Shown here in pieces: positions 41,929 to 51,448 of a stretch of 64,000 nt of DNA (positions within the stretch are counted from its first letter, which is position 1; each line of letters begins with the position of its first letter). The position numbers and the translations under genes are program-made. The notes beneath the pieces are model-generated. The model searched no databases and was not told the DNA's origin. It saw only the letters and a list, made by a program, of their open reading frames with translations. Source of the stretch: Neptuniibacter victor (GTDB taxonomy: Bacteria > Pseudomonadota > Gammaproteobacteria > Pseudomonadales > Balneatricaceae); NCBI GenBank assembly GCA_027943745.1, contig AP025763.1, positions 1,736,001 through 1,800,000 of the forward strand. Direction: 5' to 3'.

Positions 41929-43740
41929 ATGAGTGCGCAAATGAGCCTTTATAAGAGTGTAGAGAAAACCTTCTTCAATACGTTGACGAAGAAAATCGTA
42001 GGCAATGTGCTTTTCTTGCTTTTGCCCCATGTGGTCCTATTGGTTATAGGTTATAACCACTTTGAAAAGTTGGAGAACGGCCTAGCGACGGCTGTGTCTG
42101 GTACGGCATCGCTTGATATCCTTCAAACCCACCTTGATTCGTTCTGGTTCTATGGCGTTGCAACGGTTAGCTTTGCCTTAGTAGCAGGTATTTTTACTAT
42201 TTTTTTCATGCGCCATCTGTTTCTGCGTCCCATTAAGGGAATGACGGACGTATTAAAAGCGATTAAAGATAAAGATGGTGATATCTCCGCAACGCTTCCC
42301 GAGTATACCCATGATGAAATCTCTGAAATGGCTGAAAGCTATAATGAGTTTTCATCCAGCTTGAAATCAATGATTGCTGAAAGTCGTCGCCGCAGTGTTA
42401 GTGTGGCCTTGAGCTCAACGCGCTTGCAAAAAGTATTGATTGAAGCGCAAGGTTCTGCGACTAAGCAAGAAGAGCAGGCGCATAAAGTCTTTCAATCTAG
42501 CCAGGAAGCAACACAAGCGATCGATAATATTGCAGGAAGTACATTACAGATCTCCGAACGTAATGGTCAAAATTTAGAGGAGATTAAAACTTCTAGTAAT
42601 GAGCTGGGGCGTGTGCAGCAACAAGTGGAAGCTATCAGGCATCAAGTCACCGATTTTCAGGATACTGTTCATCAATTAGAGATGAATTCTAGAAATATCA
42701 CTGAAATATTGGGCATGGTGAAAGATTTTTCCGATCAAACTAATCTGCTTGCGTTGAATGCTTCTATTGAGGCAGCCCGAGCTGGAGAGGCCGGTCGAGG
42801 GTTCTCTGTTGTTGCAGATGAAGTACGGAATCTTTCACAAAAGGTGAGTGTTGCGACCAGTGAAATAGACCAGAATATCAGTCAAATGTCTTCGTTGGTT
42901 GATAAGACCGGTACGAGTGCTGTCACTATATTGGAGTACGTCGGATCAACGGAAGAGTTTATTGGAAGCACTAATGACCAATTCCATGGTTTAGTGAGCG
43001 ACTTTGAAGACCTAAATGGTCAGCTAAGTAGTATCAGTGCAGCCATCGATGAGTTGGCTTATACCAACAAAGAATCTCATAACCATGTATCTGAGATCAC
43101 CGATATATCGACTGGAATGCATGGTGAAATTGAAGAGTCACGCCGCTACTCAGAAGAGTTAGAACATTCGACCGAGGAAACTCAAGAACTCTTGTCTCGC
43201 TTTATTATCGGCTACGGTGGTTTTGAAGGCATGATTCAAGCGGGTCGGCAATGGAGTCAACAAGTTCAAGCGGGTTTGGAAGAGCTATCATCCCGTGGCT
43301 GTAATTTGTTTGATACTCACTATCATCGTACGAATGATGGGCAACTGCCTGAAAAGTATGACATCAGCTATGTTGATCAATACGATGCGTTGATGCGGCC
43401 CTTGTTTGATCGTTTTATTGCGGAGAGACCTGAATTTATTTATGCCATAGCGGTGGATCGTAACGGTTATGCTCCAGCGCATCACACCAAGGTTTCAGAG
43501 CGAATGACCGGTAACTTTGAAGTGGATAATGTAAAGAGTCGAAATCGTCGTATATTCGCAGGTAACCGCGCAGAGGTTCGTCGTGCTGCATCAACGGCGC
43601 CTTTCCTATTACAGACTTATATACGCGACACAGGCGAAATATTGAATGATCTATCTATCCCACTTTATGTCAATGGGCAGCATTGGGGCGGTTTGATTAT
43701 GGGCTTTGTCCCAGAGAAACTGTTGGATGACCCGAGTTAA
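41929..43740 (+). CDS. Chemoreceptor with a C-terminal sensory-like domain
   Basis: Two membrane helices (about residues 20-45 and 75-100) flank a small periplasmic part of only about 30 residues. A HAMP domain and the signalling hairpin ([20 protein letters not shown]) follow. After the signalling region, about residues 430-600 form an extra domain containing [19 protein letters not shown] and HWGGLIMGF, resembling a PAS/Cache module. The signal is therefore probably sensed in the cytoplasm rather than the periplasm. ATG 41929 is used; ATG 41941 is a possible start. A palindrome, AGTTCAA (41848-41854) with TTGAACT (41856-41862), lies upstream. The gene ends in a bidirectional terminator. Confidence 0.88.
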   Translation: MSAQMSLYKSVEKTFFNTLTKKIVGNVLFLLLPHVVLLVIGYNHFEKLENGLATAVSGTASLDILQTHLDSFWFYGVATVSFALVAGIFTIFFMRHLFLRPIKGMTDVLKAIKDKDGDISATLPEYTHDEISEMAESYNEFSSSLKSMIAESRRRSVSVALSSTRLQKVLIEAQGSATKQEEQAHKVFQSSQEATQAIDNIAGSTLQISERNGQNLEEIKTSSNELGRVQQQVEAIRHQVTDFQDTVHQLEMNSRNITEILGMVKDFSDQTNLLALNASIEAARAGEAGRGFSVVADEVRNLSQKVSVATSEIDQNISQMSSLVDKTGTSAVTILEYVGSTEEFIGSTNDQFHGLVSDFEDLNGQLSSISAAIDELAYTNKESHNHVSEITDISTGMHGEIEESRRYSEELEHSTEETQELLSRFIIGYGGFEGMIQAGRQWSQQVQAGLEELSSRGCNLFDTHYHRTNDGQLPEKYDISYVDQYDALMRPLFDRFIAERPEFIYAIAVDRNGYAPAHHTKVSERMTGNFEVDNVKSRNRRIFAGNRAEVRRAASTAPFLLQTYIRDTGEILNDLSIPLYVNGQHWGGLIMGFVPEKLLDDPS

Positions 43741-43761
43741 ATGAACATGATTTGACCCTAT

Positions 43762-43791
43762 AAAAAAACGCGGTATAAACCGCGTTTTTTT
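43762..43791. terminator. Bidirectional rho-independent terminator
   Basis: ACGCGGT (43768-43774) pairs with ACCGCGT (43779-43785), with runs of A before and T after. It serves the chemoreceptor gene and the convergent response-regulator gene. Confidence 0.92.
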
Positions 43792-43815
43792 ATAGATAGT
43801 TAATGCGCAAAGCGG

Positions 43816-44616
43816 TTAGACATCAAAATCAGTGACTAGCTGTTCGATAAGCTGTTTAACCGTGTCATAAGAGAGAGGTTTGCTACATAGTGCCGAGACC
43901 CCAGCGCTCTGGACTGCAGCCAGTCGACTCTCGTTTTGTTCGCTGGTGATCATAAGGATTGGCACAGTCGGCTGCTCACTATGTGTACGGATATGCTCTG
44001 TTAATTCCTGACCATCAACGTTTGGCATGTTGTAGTCGGTAATAATGAGATCAAAGCGATGGCCGGCGTCTATGAGTGCAAGCGCTTCTGCTCCATCCTT
44101 TGCGGTTTCGATAGAATGGATGGATAAAGATTCCAGCATCTGCTGAATGTATTTTCTTGATAGTGAGCTGTCATCAACAACAAGCACTTTTAACGCATCG
44201 TAATCATCGTTGTCGCTATCAGTTTCAAAATCTGTGATGTAATCCAATGTACTTCGCAGTGCCATACCCATTTCTTCTCGGCTGAAAGGCTTGGGTAGAA
44301 TTGCGATTGCACCGGCTTGACGTATGGGTTCTAAATAGCGGTAGTGAGTTTCGGAGGATACTAATAAAAAGGTTATGTTTTCGAGAGGTTCTAGGCCTCG
44401 CATCTGCGTAACTAAATCGGTTCCAGTCATATCAGGAAGATGCATGGACGATAGAACCATGTCTGGAGGCGAAGAGAGCATGTGTGCCAAAGCGGGTTTG
44501 GCTTCTTCAAACTCTTCGATATTTTCGATGCCGTAACTATTCAGGTGGCCTGTAATAATGTGACGCTGAACTTTAGACGGTTCAATTACAGTGACATAAA
44601 GACTGCTTAATTCCAT
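43816..44616 (-). CDS. Dual-receiver response regulator with a degenerate first receiver
   Basis: Two receiver domains occupy residues 5-125 and 142-262, with no output domain. The second is complete: Asp148-Asp149, phospho-acceptor Asp194 (TDYNMPNVDG) and Lys246. The first has Glu12-Pro in place of the acidic pair and Ser57 where the phospho-acceptor Asp should be (VLSSMHLPDM), while Lys109 is kept, so it cannot be phosphorylated in the usual way. AGGA precedes ATG 44616. It is convergent with the chemoreceptor gene, which suggests but does not prove a chemotaxis role. Confidence 0.9.
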   Translation of the reverse strand: MELSSLYVTVIEPSKVQRHIITGHLNSYGIENIEEFEEAKPALAHMLSSPPDMVLSSMHLPDMTGTDLVTQMRGLEPLENITFLLVSSETHYRYLEPIRQAGAIAILPKPFSREEMGMALRSTLDYITDFETDSDNDDYDALKVLVVDDSSLSRKYIQQMLESLSIHSIETAKDGAEALALIDAGHRFDLIITDYNMPNVDGQELTEHIRTHSEQPTVPILMITSEQNESRLAAVQSAGVSALCSKPLSYDTVKQLIEQLVTDFDV

Positions 44617-44799
44617 ATCCTGAGATCCATAATCAAGTATCAGGGTGGTATTGGATCACCACCTAGGTAGATATATATAGCTTAGATCATGACAGAGAAA
44701 AGTTTTTCAGAAAAGTAATATCCGGTGCTTATTTGTGTGAATTCAGTTGAAAGATCACGTTTTCAGTTTTTTAAACCTCCAAGCTGATTTTTTTGGTGC

Positions 44800-44922
44800 A
44801 TAAATGACCACTTGTTTTTGTTAAGCTGTGATTAATTGCTCAAATGTTTAACTAAGAACAAGATTGCTCTTCATTAACAATCTCTCTTAAGCCAGTTGCT
44901 TCCCCTAGCGCTGGCTTTTTTC
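44800..44922 (+). ncRNA. Candidate small RNA with an orphan terminator
   Basis: A terminator at 44889-44921 has no coding region before it on the plus strand: the nearest plus-strand gene ends at 43740 behind its own terminator, and the gene between lies on the minus strand. A second hairpin, AGATTG (44861-44866) with CAATCT (44878-44883), stands just upstream. The 5' end is a guess and no promoter is certain. No known RNA family is recognised. Confidence 0.4.
44889..44921 (+). terminator. Orphan rho-independent terminator
   Basis: AAGCCAG (44889-44895) pairs with CTGGCTT (44911-44917) around a 15-base loop, followed by T to 44921. It ends no recognisable gene. Confidence 0.75.
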
Positions 44923-45001
44923 TCGCCAGTAAAAAGTGAAGAACAATAGTAAATTATAGTCCTCAAATAATGCTTAATCCCCTTTATAGCGGTGCGATTG
45001 A

Positions 45002-45027
45002 CCTAAATCAGTAAATTCTGATGTAGG
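45002..45027. promoter_or_regulatory. Imperfect palindrome upstream of the TetR-type gene
   Basis: CCTAAATCAG (45002-45011) and CTGATGTAGG (45018-45027) pair in 9 of 10 positions around a 6-base spacer. TTGACC at 44998-45003 overlaps its left end. Size and place fit a TetR-type operator. Confidence 0.4.
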
Positions 45028-45173
45028 CATATAACCTGCCATATCTTAGGCGTAGCATTAGAAGAGAGGGACTTAAGAAGCGTACGGAAAGCGTGACCTA
45101 AGCCCCATGTAGTTCACTGAAAAAAGGTCAGGTCTAATGTGTCCTATATGGTAATGCCGATCTAACACGTAAT

Positions 45174-45791
45174 TTGATATTAAATGCTGCTATTTCCATC
45201 ATCAGTAAAGATGGTCTAGATGCACTGACGGCAGGGCGTCTGATCGATCAGGCCGGTATCAGTAAAGGCGGTCTGTATCATCACTTTAGAACGATGGCGG
45301 AAGTTGAATCTGAGGTATTGGAACTGCTCACGCAGAATATAACGCTTAAGATAAGTAGCTACCCCACACCGGCCACGAAAAATGAATTTCTTGAGATTGT
45401 CGAGCAGGAGCTGTTCGAATGTTTTATTGTTAATAATGAACCCGCACGAGCATTATTTGGGTTTATCTCTGCTTCGGCAAACAATAAAACGATACAAGTG
45501 TTAATGAGACGTTTAATGGATGAGATCTCTTTACAGCGTTTGCAGCAATTAAAAGCGGTTTCACCCGGTGTCGCTCATGTGACTTTACATAACACAGTTC
45601 AAATTATTTCGACCTTGCAGATGGGGCTTATGACGCGATTCTTCATCGCAGAAGATGTTGTGAGTTTGAAGAGCTATTGGCGAGGCTGCCGAGGTATGCT
45701 GGAAGAGCTGCTTGGTTTGGCCGGTCAATCAATCGAGCAACAAGGAACAATCGAAATAGAGGGCGTCACTGATATTTTGAAGTATCAGTGA
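45174..45791 (+). CDS. TetR-family transcriptional regulator with an uncertain start
   Basis: The HTH reads AGRLIDQAGISKGGLYHHFRT, and the C-terminal region is helical and ligand-binding-like. The only start codon in frame is a TTG at 45174, without a ribosome site. Upstream codons in the same frame continue a plausible TetR beginning (GNADLTRNLILNAA), back to a stop at 45135, but contain no ATG, GTG or TTG. The gene may therefore use the TTG, use a rare start, or have lost its true start by mutation. What it controls is unknown; no transporter gene is adjacent. Confidence 0.75.
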   Translation: MILNAAISIISKDGLDALTAGRLIDQAGISKGGLYHHFRTMAEVESEVLELLTQNITLKISSYPTPATKNEFLEIVEQELFECFIVNNEPARALFGFISASANNKTIQVLMRRLMDEISLQRLQQLKAVSPGVAHVTLHNTVQIISTLQMGLMTRFFIAEDVVSLKSYWRGCRGMLEELLGLAGQSIEQQGTIEIEGVTDILKYQ

Positions 45792-45876
45792 GCTGCTGTT
45801 ATATCAATTGATAGGTGTTTTTCAAACCGATAAGCGTTGCTTAAATCGGCGATAAGAGTACCTAGATAGCCACCTG

Positions 45877-46341
45877 TTACTTTTCTAGTTCTGCTTGAAA
45901 GTCGATAATAGCTGAATTGAGCTTTTGTGTGAGCTGTTCTGGCTGCGCAAAAGCTTTCAGTTCGAGCTTATCTTCACCGTTTCTAAGATAGATTATTACG
46001 ATAGTGATGAAGTTTTCTTTATGGCTTCCTATCTCCTCAATTTCCCTGAAAGTGATGCGTTTTTCAATTTCTTGCTCGGGGAGCGTGACCAGTATTGATT
46101 TTGGAGCAAACTGAATAGACGCATCTTTTACTTCATTCTTAATGCTATCTATATGATGCTTATACCAACTGGCAAGGATCAATCCAACCACTAAAGGGGC
46201 AAGTAGATAAAGCTTTGAAAGGTCCATCATCATTAGCATCAAAGCCGCGCCAACGAAGCCCATTTGTAGGTTGGTAAAGAGCGTTATTTTCTTTTCAAAG
46301 AACGTTTTGTCCCAAACAAATACTAATTCATTTTTTTCCAC
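45877..46341 (-). CDS. Two-helix membrane protein of unknown function
   Basis: I do not recognise the family. Two membrane helices (about residues 20-65) are followed by a cytoplasmic beta-rich domain of about 90 residues containing KSILVTLPEQEIEKRITFRE, which resembles a PH-like or YcxB-like fold. GTG 46341 is chosen because GGAGAGG lies 7 bases upstream; the frame extends to 46446 without a ribosome site. It stands divergent from the alpha-2-macroglobulin gene. Confidence 0.68.
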   Translation of the reverse strand: MEKNELVFVWDKTFFEKKITLFTNLQMGFVGAALMLMMMDLSKLYLLAPLVVGLILASWYKHHIDSIKNEVKDASIQFAPKSILVTLPEQEIEKRITFREIEEIGSHKENFITIVIIYLRNGEDKLELKAFAQPEQLTQKLNSAIIDFQAELEK

Positions 46342-46514
46342 TGTATATCCTCTCCGAAAACTTAGCTGAGTCTGTCTATATGTAGATGGATTTGCAATAG
46401 GACAAATTGTCAAAAGTTTCACGAAAGCTCTGCTGAACACTATCATTTTTTATCTATGATCGACTAAGCTGTGCATCTATCGAATGGATTAACGGATCTG
46501 CTAGGAGCTTTGGA

Positions 46515-49500
46515 ATGTTTAGCTATAAAGTGATTGCCTCTGTGTTGTTCTCAGTGGCCTTGATGTCTGGGTGTTCTGATGAAGAAGCGGTTGTAACCGA
46601 TTCTGATAAGGCTAAAGCTAATATTATTCAGAAATCATCACAAACCGTTAATACTCATAAACTGGGTATTCTCGATATATCAGAGCGAGAGTATGGTGAT
46701 ATCAATTCAATTGCTCTTCTCTTTAATACGCCCCTTGAAGCTGATCAATCTTTCAATGCTCATATCAGTGTTGATCCGGCTTTAAGTAATCCAATATTAA
46801 GTCCAGACGGTCGAACATTACATTTTACGGGTGTTAAACCCGTTGTTGATTATGAGATAACGGTAAGATCCGGAATCAAGGCGGTAAACGGTACAATATA
46901 TGATGGCAGCCAGTCTCAAAAGTTAAAAAGCCGCGCTTTGCCAAGTGTGGTGTCTTTTAAAGAGGATGGGGCGATCATGATTCCTGGCAAGGTAGATGCA
47001 CTATCTATTATTGCGGTGAACGTGCCTGAAGCAGATATAAATGTTTATAAAGTAAAAAGTAATAAAACGGTTAGTTTCTTTAATGAATTCGCTGCTCTTT
47101 CTGATAATGATCGCTGGTATTATGACGAATCGCAGTTAGAGAATACATTGGATCATATTTATGCATCACGGTTAAAAATCAGTACAACAAAAAATCAAAG
47201 AAATTATGCGAGTTTCCCGGTTAATTTAGTGCCAGAAATAGATCAAGGTGGAATTTATTTTGCTACGATCCGCGCGCCAGGCAGTTTCGAATTTCAATCA
47301 ACCTGGTTTTCTGTTTCGACATTAGGCATACAAGCGCGTGACTATGGAAAACACACACGCTATATCACCCAAGATGTTAGCAACGGTCAGATTTTAGCTG
47401 ATGTAGAGATCGATATTCTAGATTACAACAATAAAGTTATTGCCAATGGAGTTACTAATTCTGATGGTGCTTGGGATGTTAATAATGGGTGGAAGCGAAG
47501 CTCACCACGCTTTATTGTTGCTCGAAAAGATAACTTTGTATCGGTCCTCAATTACCATGCACCTGCTCTTGATCTTTCAGGCTTTAGTCTGCCTGGACGA
47601 AAATCACAAAACCTTGAATATTTTGTATATTCTCCCCGAGATATTTACAGGCCAGGTGAAGAACTAATTCTGAGCAGTTTGATGAGGGATATGGATGGCC
47701 AACTTCTGGATGATTCACTTAAAGTTGAGCTTGTAAAACCGGATGGGGATAGTGCGGGTCAGTGGCGATTAGATGCTACGGTGCCGGGTTATTTTGAATT
47801 TCATCATTCACTTGCCGAAAATGCGCCGTTGGGTGAATGGCTAGCCAGAATATACAGTACGACCAATGCCGGAACTGAGGCGCGCTTTAAGTTTAAAGTT
47901 GAAGAGTTTCTTCCAGAGCGCTTGCGATTAATATTTGATGGCGATAACGATGCATTTTCAAGTTTCGAATTAGGTGAGACCGTTAGCGTTAATGTTAAAG
48001 GTGAGTATTTGTATGGGGCCCCTGCGTCAGGAAATAAGCTTGATACCCAGGTATCAATTAATGGATGGGCTGAGCCTTTTGACGCGTTGAAGGGTTTCTC
48101 TTTTGGTGACCCAGATAAGGTTCAATGGGATCAATTTTCTCTAGATTCTAATACGCTGAATGATAAGGGTGAGTTGCTAACTGAAATCAGTAAGCAGCGG
48201 TTTAATTGGCGAAACTTTGAAACTCCGGCCCGCTTACATTTGCGTTACAGCCTTTTTGAAAGTGGTGGACGTGCTATTAATCGTAATAAGTCTGTGTTGC
48301 TGTGGCCACGTAAAAGTTTTATTGGGGTGAAACCTCACTTTTCTAACAGCACGTCTAAAACAGATCATAACGTTAATTTTGATCTGGTTCGGGCGAACAG
48401 TGATGGGCAGGTCCTGGCTACAGGAGAAGTGAAAGCCACATTGTATCGTTTAGAGGACAATTATTTCTGGAGCCATACCCCAGAAAGAGGCTGGCACTAT
48501 CAGGTTGAAAAGAATGAGTACCCTGTGAACAATCAAGTGCTTGATTTTGATGGAGCTGAATCGTTGACTTTATCGGTACCCGTTGAGTGGGGCCGTTATC
48601 GCTTAGAGTTGGATGATTACGAAGGTAGCAGTCGTACTGTATATAAATTTCAGGCAGGCGATTCTTGGTATTACAATTGGAATAATGCATCGAATAATAG
48701 CAAGCCCGATAGAGTAACGGTTGCCTTAGATAAAGCGCATTACAAAGCGGGTGATATAGCAAAAGTAAAATTGGTTTCTCCTACCAGTGGCACGGCCATC
48801 GTTTTATTGGAAACCGATCGAGTACTCAAAACAATAGAGGTGGAGTTAGTCGATCGAGAAGCGGAAGTTGAGATTGCTATCCCAGAAGATTTAAAGCGTC
48901 ATGATGCTTATGTGACTGCTTTCGTTATTGCACCAACCGATCAAACAGAGAAGGTGAGCAAACGGAGCTTTGGCATTGCCCATCTATCTTTAGATCGTTC
49001 AGATCGCCGTCTCGTGGTAGATATTGATGTTGCTGATAAATTATTGCCCGAGCATGCTGCTGATATTTATTTAAAGATTAATGATAGTCAAGGTGCACCA
49101 GCTGAGGAGCAGGATCTTTACGTTACATTAAGTGCAGTGGATAGTGGTGTTTTAAGTGTGACGGGTTATCAGCAGGCCGACCCTTTTGACTATTTCTACG
49201 GACAGCGTCGCTACCAGCCGTCTATTACTGATATGTACGATGATTTGGCTGAACCTGTACTCAGTGATAAAGCGGAAATTCGCTGGGGTGGTGATGGGGA
49301 GTTAGAACGTGGCGGTGAAGCGCCGCCAAGTGACGTGCAGATCATCAGCCTTTTTCAAGGCCCTGTAAAAGTAGAAGAGGGGGTTGCTCATATTCGCTTG
49401 CAACTCCCAGCATTTGATGGCGAGTTAACATTGAATGCTGTCGCTATGGCAGGTGATAAGTTCGGTAAACAAACAGAGATAACCAAGGTTGCTGCACCGG

Positions 49501-51410
49501 TTGTCGCTCAACTGTCCATGCCTCGTTTTATGGCGCAAGGTGATAACGCCGTGCTTGCCTTAGATCTAGCAAATATGAGCGGTGAAAATCAATCAATCAG
49601 TTTACAACTAAGTAGCTCTGATCATCTAAGTTTAAATAATGAAAAATTTGAACTACGCCTAGATCAAGGAAAAAAACAGATATTACAGCTACCTGTGACA
49701 GCAAACCTTATCGGAGAGGGACAACTTTCAGCTGAGATTAGTTTACGTTCTGATGACGGCACTACTGTAACGCTTGAAAGAGAGTGGTTACTCGGGGTAA
49801 GGGCAGCGTATCCATCTCAGTTTGATCGTGTTGATAAGTTCTTGTCTAAAGGCGATCGATTTGATTTTCCAAAGCATAAGCTAGATCAGCTCGTTACTGA
49901 TTCTGTTGCGGCCCAGATACGCGTTTCAACGACGCCTGACTTAGGTGCAAGTAAACATTTTGATGCATTAACTCGCTACCCTTATGCCTGTTTAGAACAA
50001 ACGACAAGTAAATCACAACCCATCGCTCTATTGCTGGAAAACAAAAAGTTACCTACGGCAAGTGCTTCGTTCAGTTCTCAAGAGATTGATCGGCAACTAA
50101 AAGTAGCCTTGTCCCGTTATAGTGAATTGCAGCGTGCAAATGGATCATTTGGCCTTTGGCACAGGCAATCTCCAGAAGAGCATTGGTTGACCGCTTATGC
50201 GACTGATTTTTTACTGAGGATAAACCAAGCAGGCGTTCCCGTATCAGATAAGATGTTAAAAGACGCGCAGCAACGTTTAAGCCATTATGTTCATAAACGT
50301 TCTGCTTTAACCGTCAATACTTGGTCAGATATTCCCTCGCATTATGAGATTGCCTACAAGTCCTTTGCTGCTTACGTATTGGCAAAGCAGGGACGTGTGA
50401 CATTGGGGCCCTTGAGGGATCTAGCTGAAAACCAATTAGATAATGCGCGTAGTAGCCTGCCAGGTGTCCATTTAGGACTTGCTATGATTGAAACCGGCAG
50501 TACCCAAGAGGGAGAAAAATTGGTGTTAACTGCAATGAATTTGCAGCGTACACCCGGATATTTAGGCGATTATGGTTCGGTAATTCGAGACATGGCGATG
50601 GGTCTTCATGCTGTTCTCGATTCAAAATCAGCATCTTCGGCGTTAAAAAAGCAGGCACTTCAGCAGATTCCAGACTTGCTTATCGAACTTAAGCAGCAGC
50701 GCTGGTTAAGTACCCAAGAGCGTACCGCTTTATTGAATCTATCAACTGACTTGGCGGCTATTAATCTTGAAGGGGAGTGGCGTGGTGAATTGGAGGTAGC
50801 AACTGGTAAAGAGGTGCTGGCTTCGTCAGGAACGGTTGTGCGTAATCTAGAGATTGACGGCACCATCCCTTCTTTCTCCAATCAGTCATTAAAACCATTA
50901 TTCGTCAGTTATAGTTGGACGGGGATACCAGCGTCGCCCCCAGCCTCTTTAGATGAGGGCATCCGAGTACAGGTTGAGCATTTTAAAGTTGAGAATATGA
51001 ATGCGTCAGTGTTGCGAGAGGGGCAGGTTCTCAGTATCGGTGATACCGTCTTAACAAGAGTGCGGTATTACAGTGAAACACGAGTACCAGATGGTTTGAT
51101 TGTTGGTTTGATACCCGCGGGTGTTGAGCTGGAAAATCAAAATTTGAAAAATGCTTTTAAGCTAGAAAATATTAAACTTGAAGGGGAGAATATTAAGCCT
51201 CGTTCCCGAATAGCCTACGAGGCGTATAAGGATGATCGTTACGTGGCGGCTGTTGATATACCGGCTAAAAGGGAACAGACACTTTATTATCTTTCTAGGG
51301 CGGTGACGCCTGGTAGTTATACGGTACCCCCTGTTATAGCTGAGTCTATGTATAAGCCAAGCGTCAGAGGTCTTAGCAATAGTATTAAATCCATTGTTGT
51401 TATGCCTTAG
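46515..51410 (+). CDS. Bacterial alpha-2-macroglobulin, lipoprotein type
   Basis: This large periplasmic protease trap has a lipobox SGC with Cys20, so it is tethered to a membrane. The 1631 residues hold multiple macroglobulin beta domains, and the intact thioester motif CLEQ (Cys1159-Gln1162) for covalent capture of invading proteases. It resembles E. coli YfhM (ECAM). The partner gene for PBP1C follows 38 bases later, the usual pairing, which suggests that the trap protects cells with a damaged wall while PBP1C repairs it. Confidence 0.95.
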   Translation: MFSYKVIASVLFSVALMSGCSDEEAVVTDSDKAKANIIQKSSQTVNTHKLGILDISEREYGDINSIALLFNTPLEADQSFNAHISVDPALSNPILSPDGRTLHFTGVKPVVDYEITVRSGIKAVNGTIYDGSQSQKLKSRALPSVVSFKEDGAIMIPGKVDALSIIAVNVPEADINVYKVKSNKTVSFFNEFAALSDNDRWYYDESQLENTLDHIYASRLKISTTKNQRNYASFPVNLVPEIDQGGIYFATIRAPGSFEFQSTWFSVSTLGIQARDYGKHTRYITQDVSNGQILADVEIDILDYNNKVIANGVTNSDGAWDVNNGWKRSSPRFIVARKDNFVSVLNYHAPALDLSGFSLPGRKSQNLEYFVYSPRDIYRPGEELILSSLMRDMDGQLLDDSLKVELVKPDGDSAGQWRLDATVPGYFEFHHSLAENAPLGEWLARIYSTTNAGTEARFKFKVEEFLPERLRLIFDGDNDAFSSFELGETVSVNVKGEYLYGAPASGNKLDTQVSINGWAEPFDALKGFSFGDPDKVQWDQFSLDSNTLNDKGELLTEISKQRFNWRNFETPARLHLRYSLFESGGRAINRNKSVLLWPRKSFIGVKPHFSNSTSKTDHNVNFDLVRANSDGQVLATGEVKATLYRLEDNYFWSHTPERGWHYQVEKNEYPVNNQVLDFDGAESLTLSVPVEWGRYRLELDDYEGSSRTVYKFQAGDSWYYNWNNASNNSKPDRVTVALDKAHYKAGDIAKVKLVSPTSGTAIVLLETDRVLKTIEVELVDREAEVEIAIPEDLKRHDAYVTAFVIAPTDQTEKVSKRSFGIAHLSLDRSDRRLVVDIDVADKLLPEHAADIYLKINDSQGAPAEEQDLYVTLSAVDSGVLSVTGYQQADPFDYFYGQRRYQPSITDMYDDLAEPVLSDKAEIRWGGDGELERGGEAPPSDVQIISLFQGPVKVEEGVAHIRLQLPAFDGELTLNAVAMAGDKFGKQTEITKVAAPVVAQLSMPRFMAQGDNAVLALDLANMSGENQSISLQLSSSDHLSLNNEKFELRLDQGKKQILQLPVTANLIGEGQLSAEISLRSDDGTTVTLEREWLLGVRAAYPSQFDRVDKFLSKGDRFDFPKHKLDQLVTDSVAAQIRVSTTPDLGASKHFDALTRYPYACLEQTTSKSQPIALLLENKKLPTASASFSSQEIDRQLKVALSRYSELQRANGSFGLWHRQSPEEHWLTAYATDFLLRINQAGVPVSDKMLKDAQQRLSHYVHKRSALTVNTWSDIPSHYEIAYKSFAAYVLAKQGRVTLGPLRDLAENQLDNARSSLPGVHLGLAMIETGSTQEGEKLVLTAMNLQRTPGYLGDYGSVIRDMAMGLHAVLDSKSASSALKKQALQQIPDLLIELKQQRWLSTQERTALLNLSTDLAAINLEGEWRGELEVATGKEVLASSGTVVRNLEIDGTIPSFSNQSLKPLFVSYSWTGIPASPPASLDEGIRVQVEHFKVENMNASVLREGQVLSIGDTVLTRVRYYSETRVPDGLIVGLIPAGVELENQNLKNAFKLENIKLEGENIKPRSRIAYEAYKDDRYVAAVDIPAKREQTLYYLSRAVTPGSYTVPPVIAESMYKPSVRGLSNSIKSIVVMP

Positions 51411-51448
51411 GCATAGATAGAACGACAAGATAGAACAACAAAAGTGCG

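Noticed and set aside
45036-45140. Purine-rich leader before the TetR-type gene that looked like a riboswitch
   Set aside because: No arrangement of known conserved blocks could be recognised, and no terminator or ribosome-site hairpin is evident.
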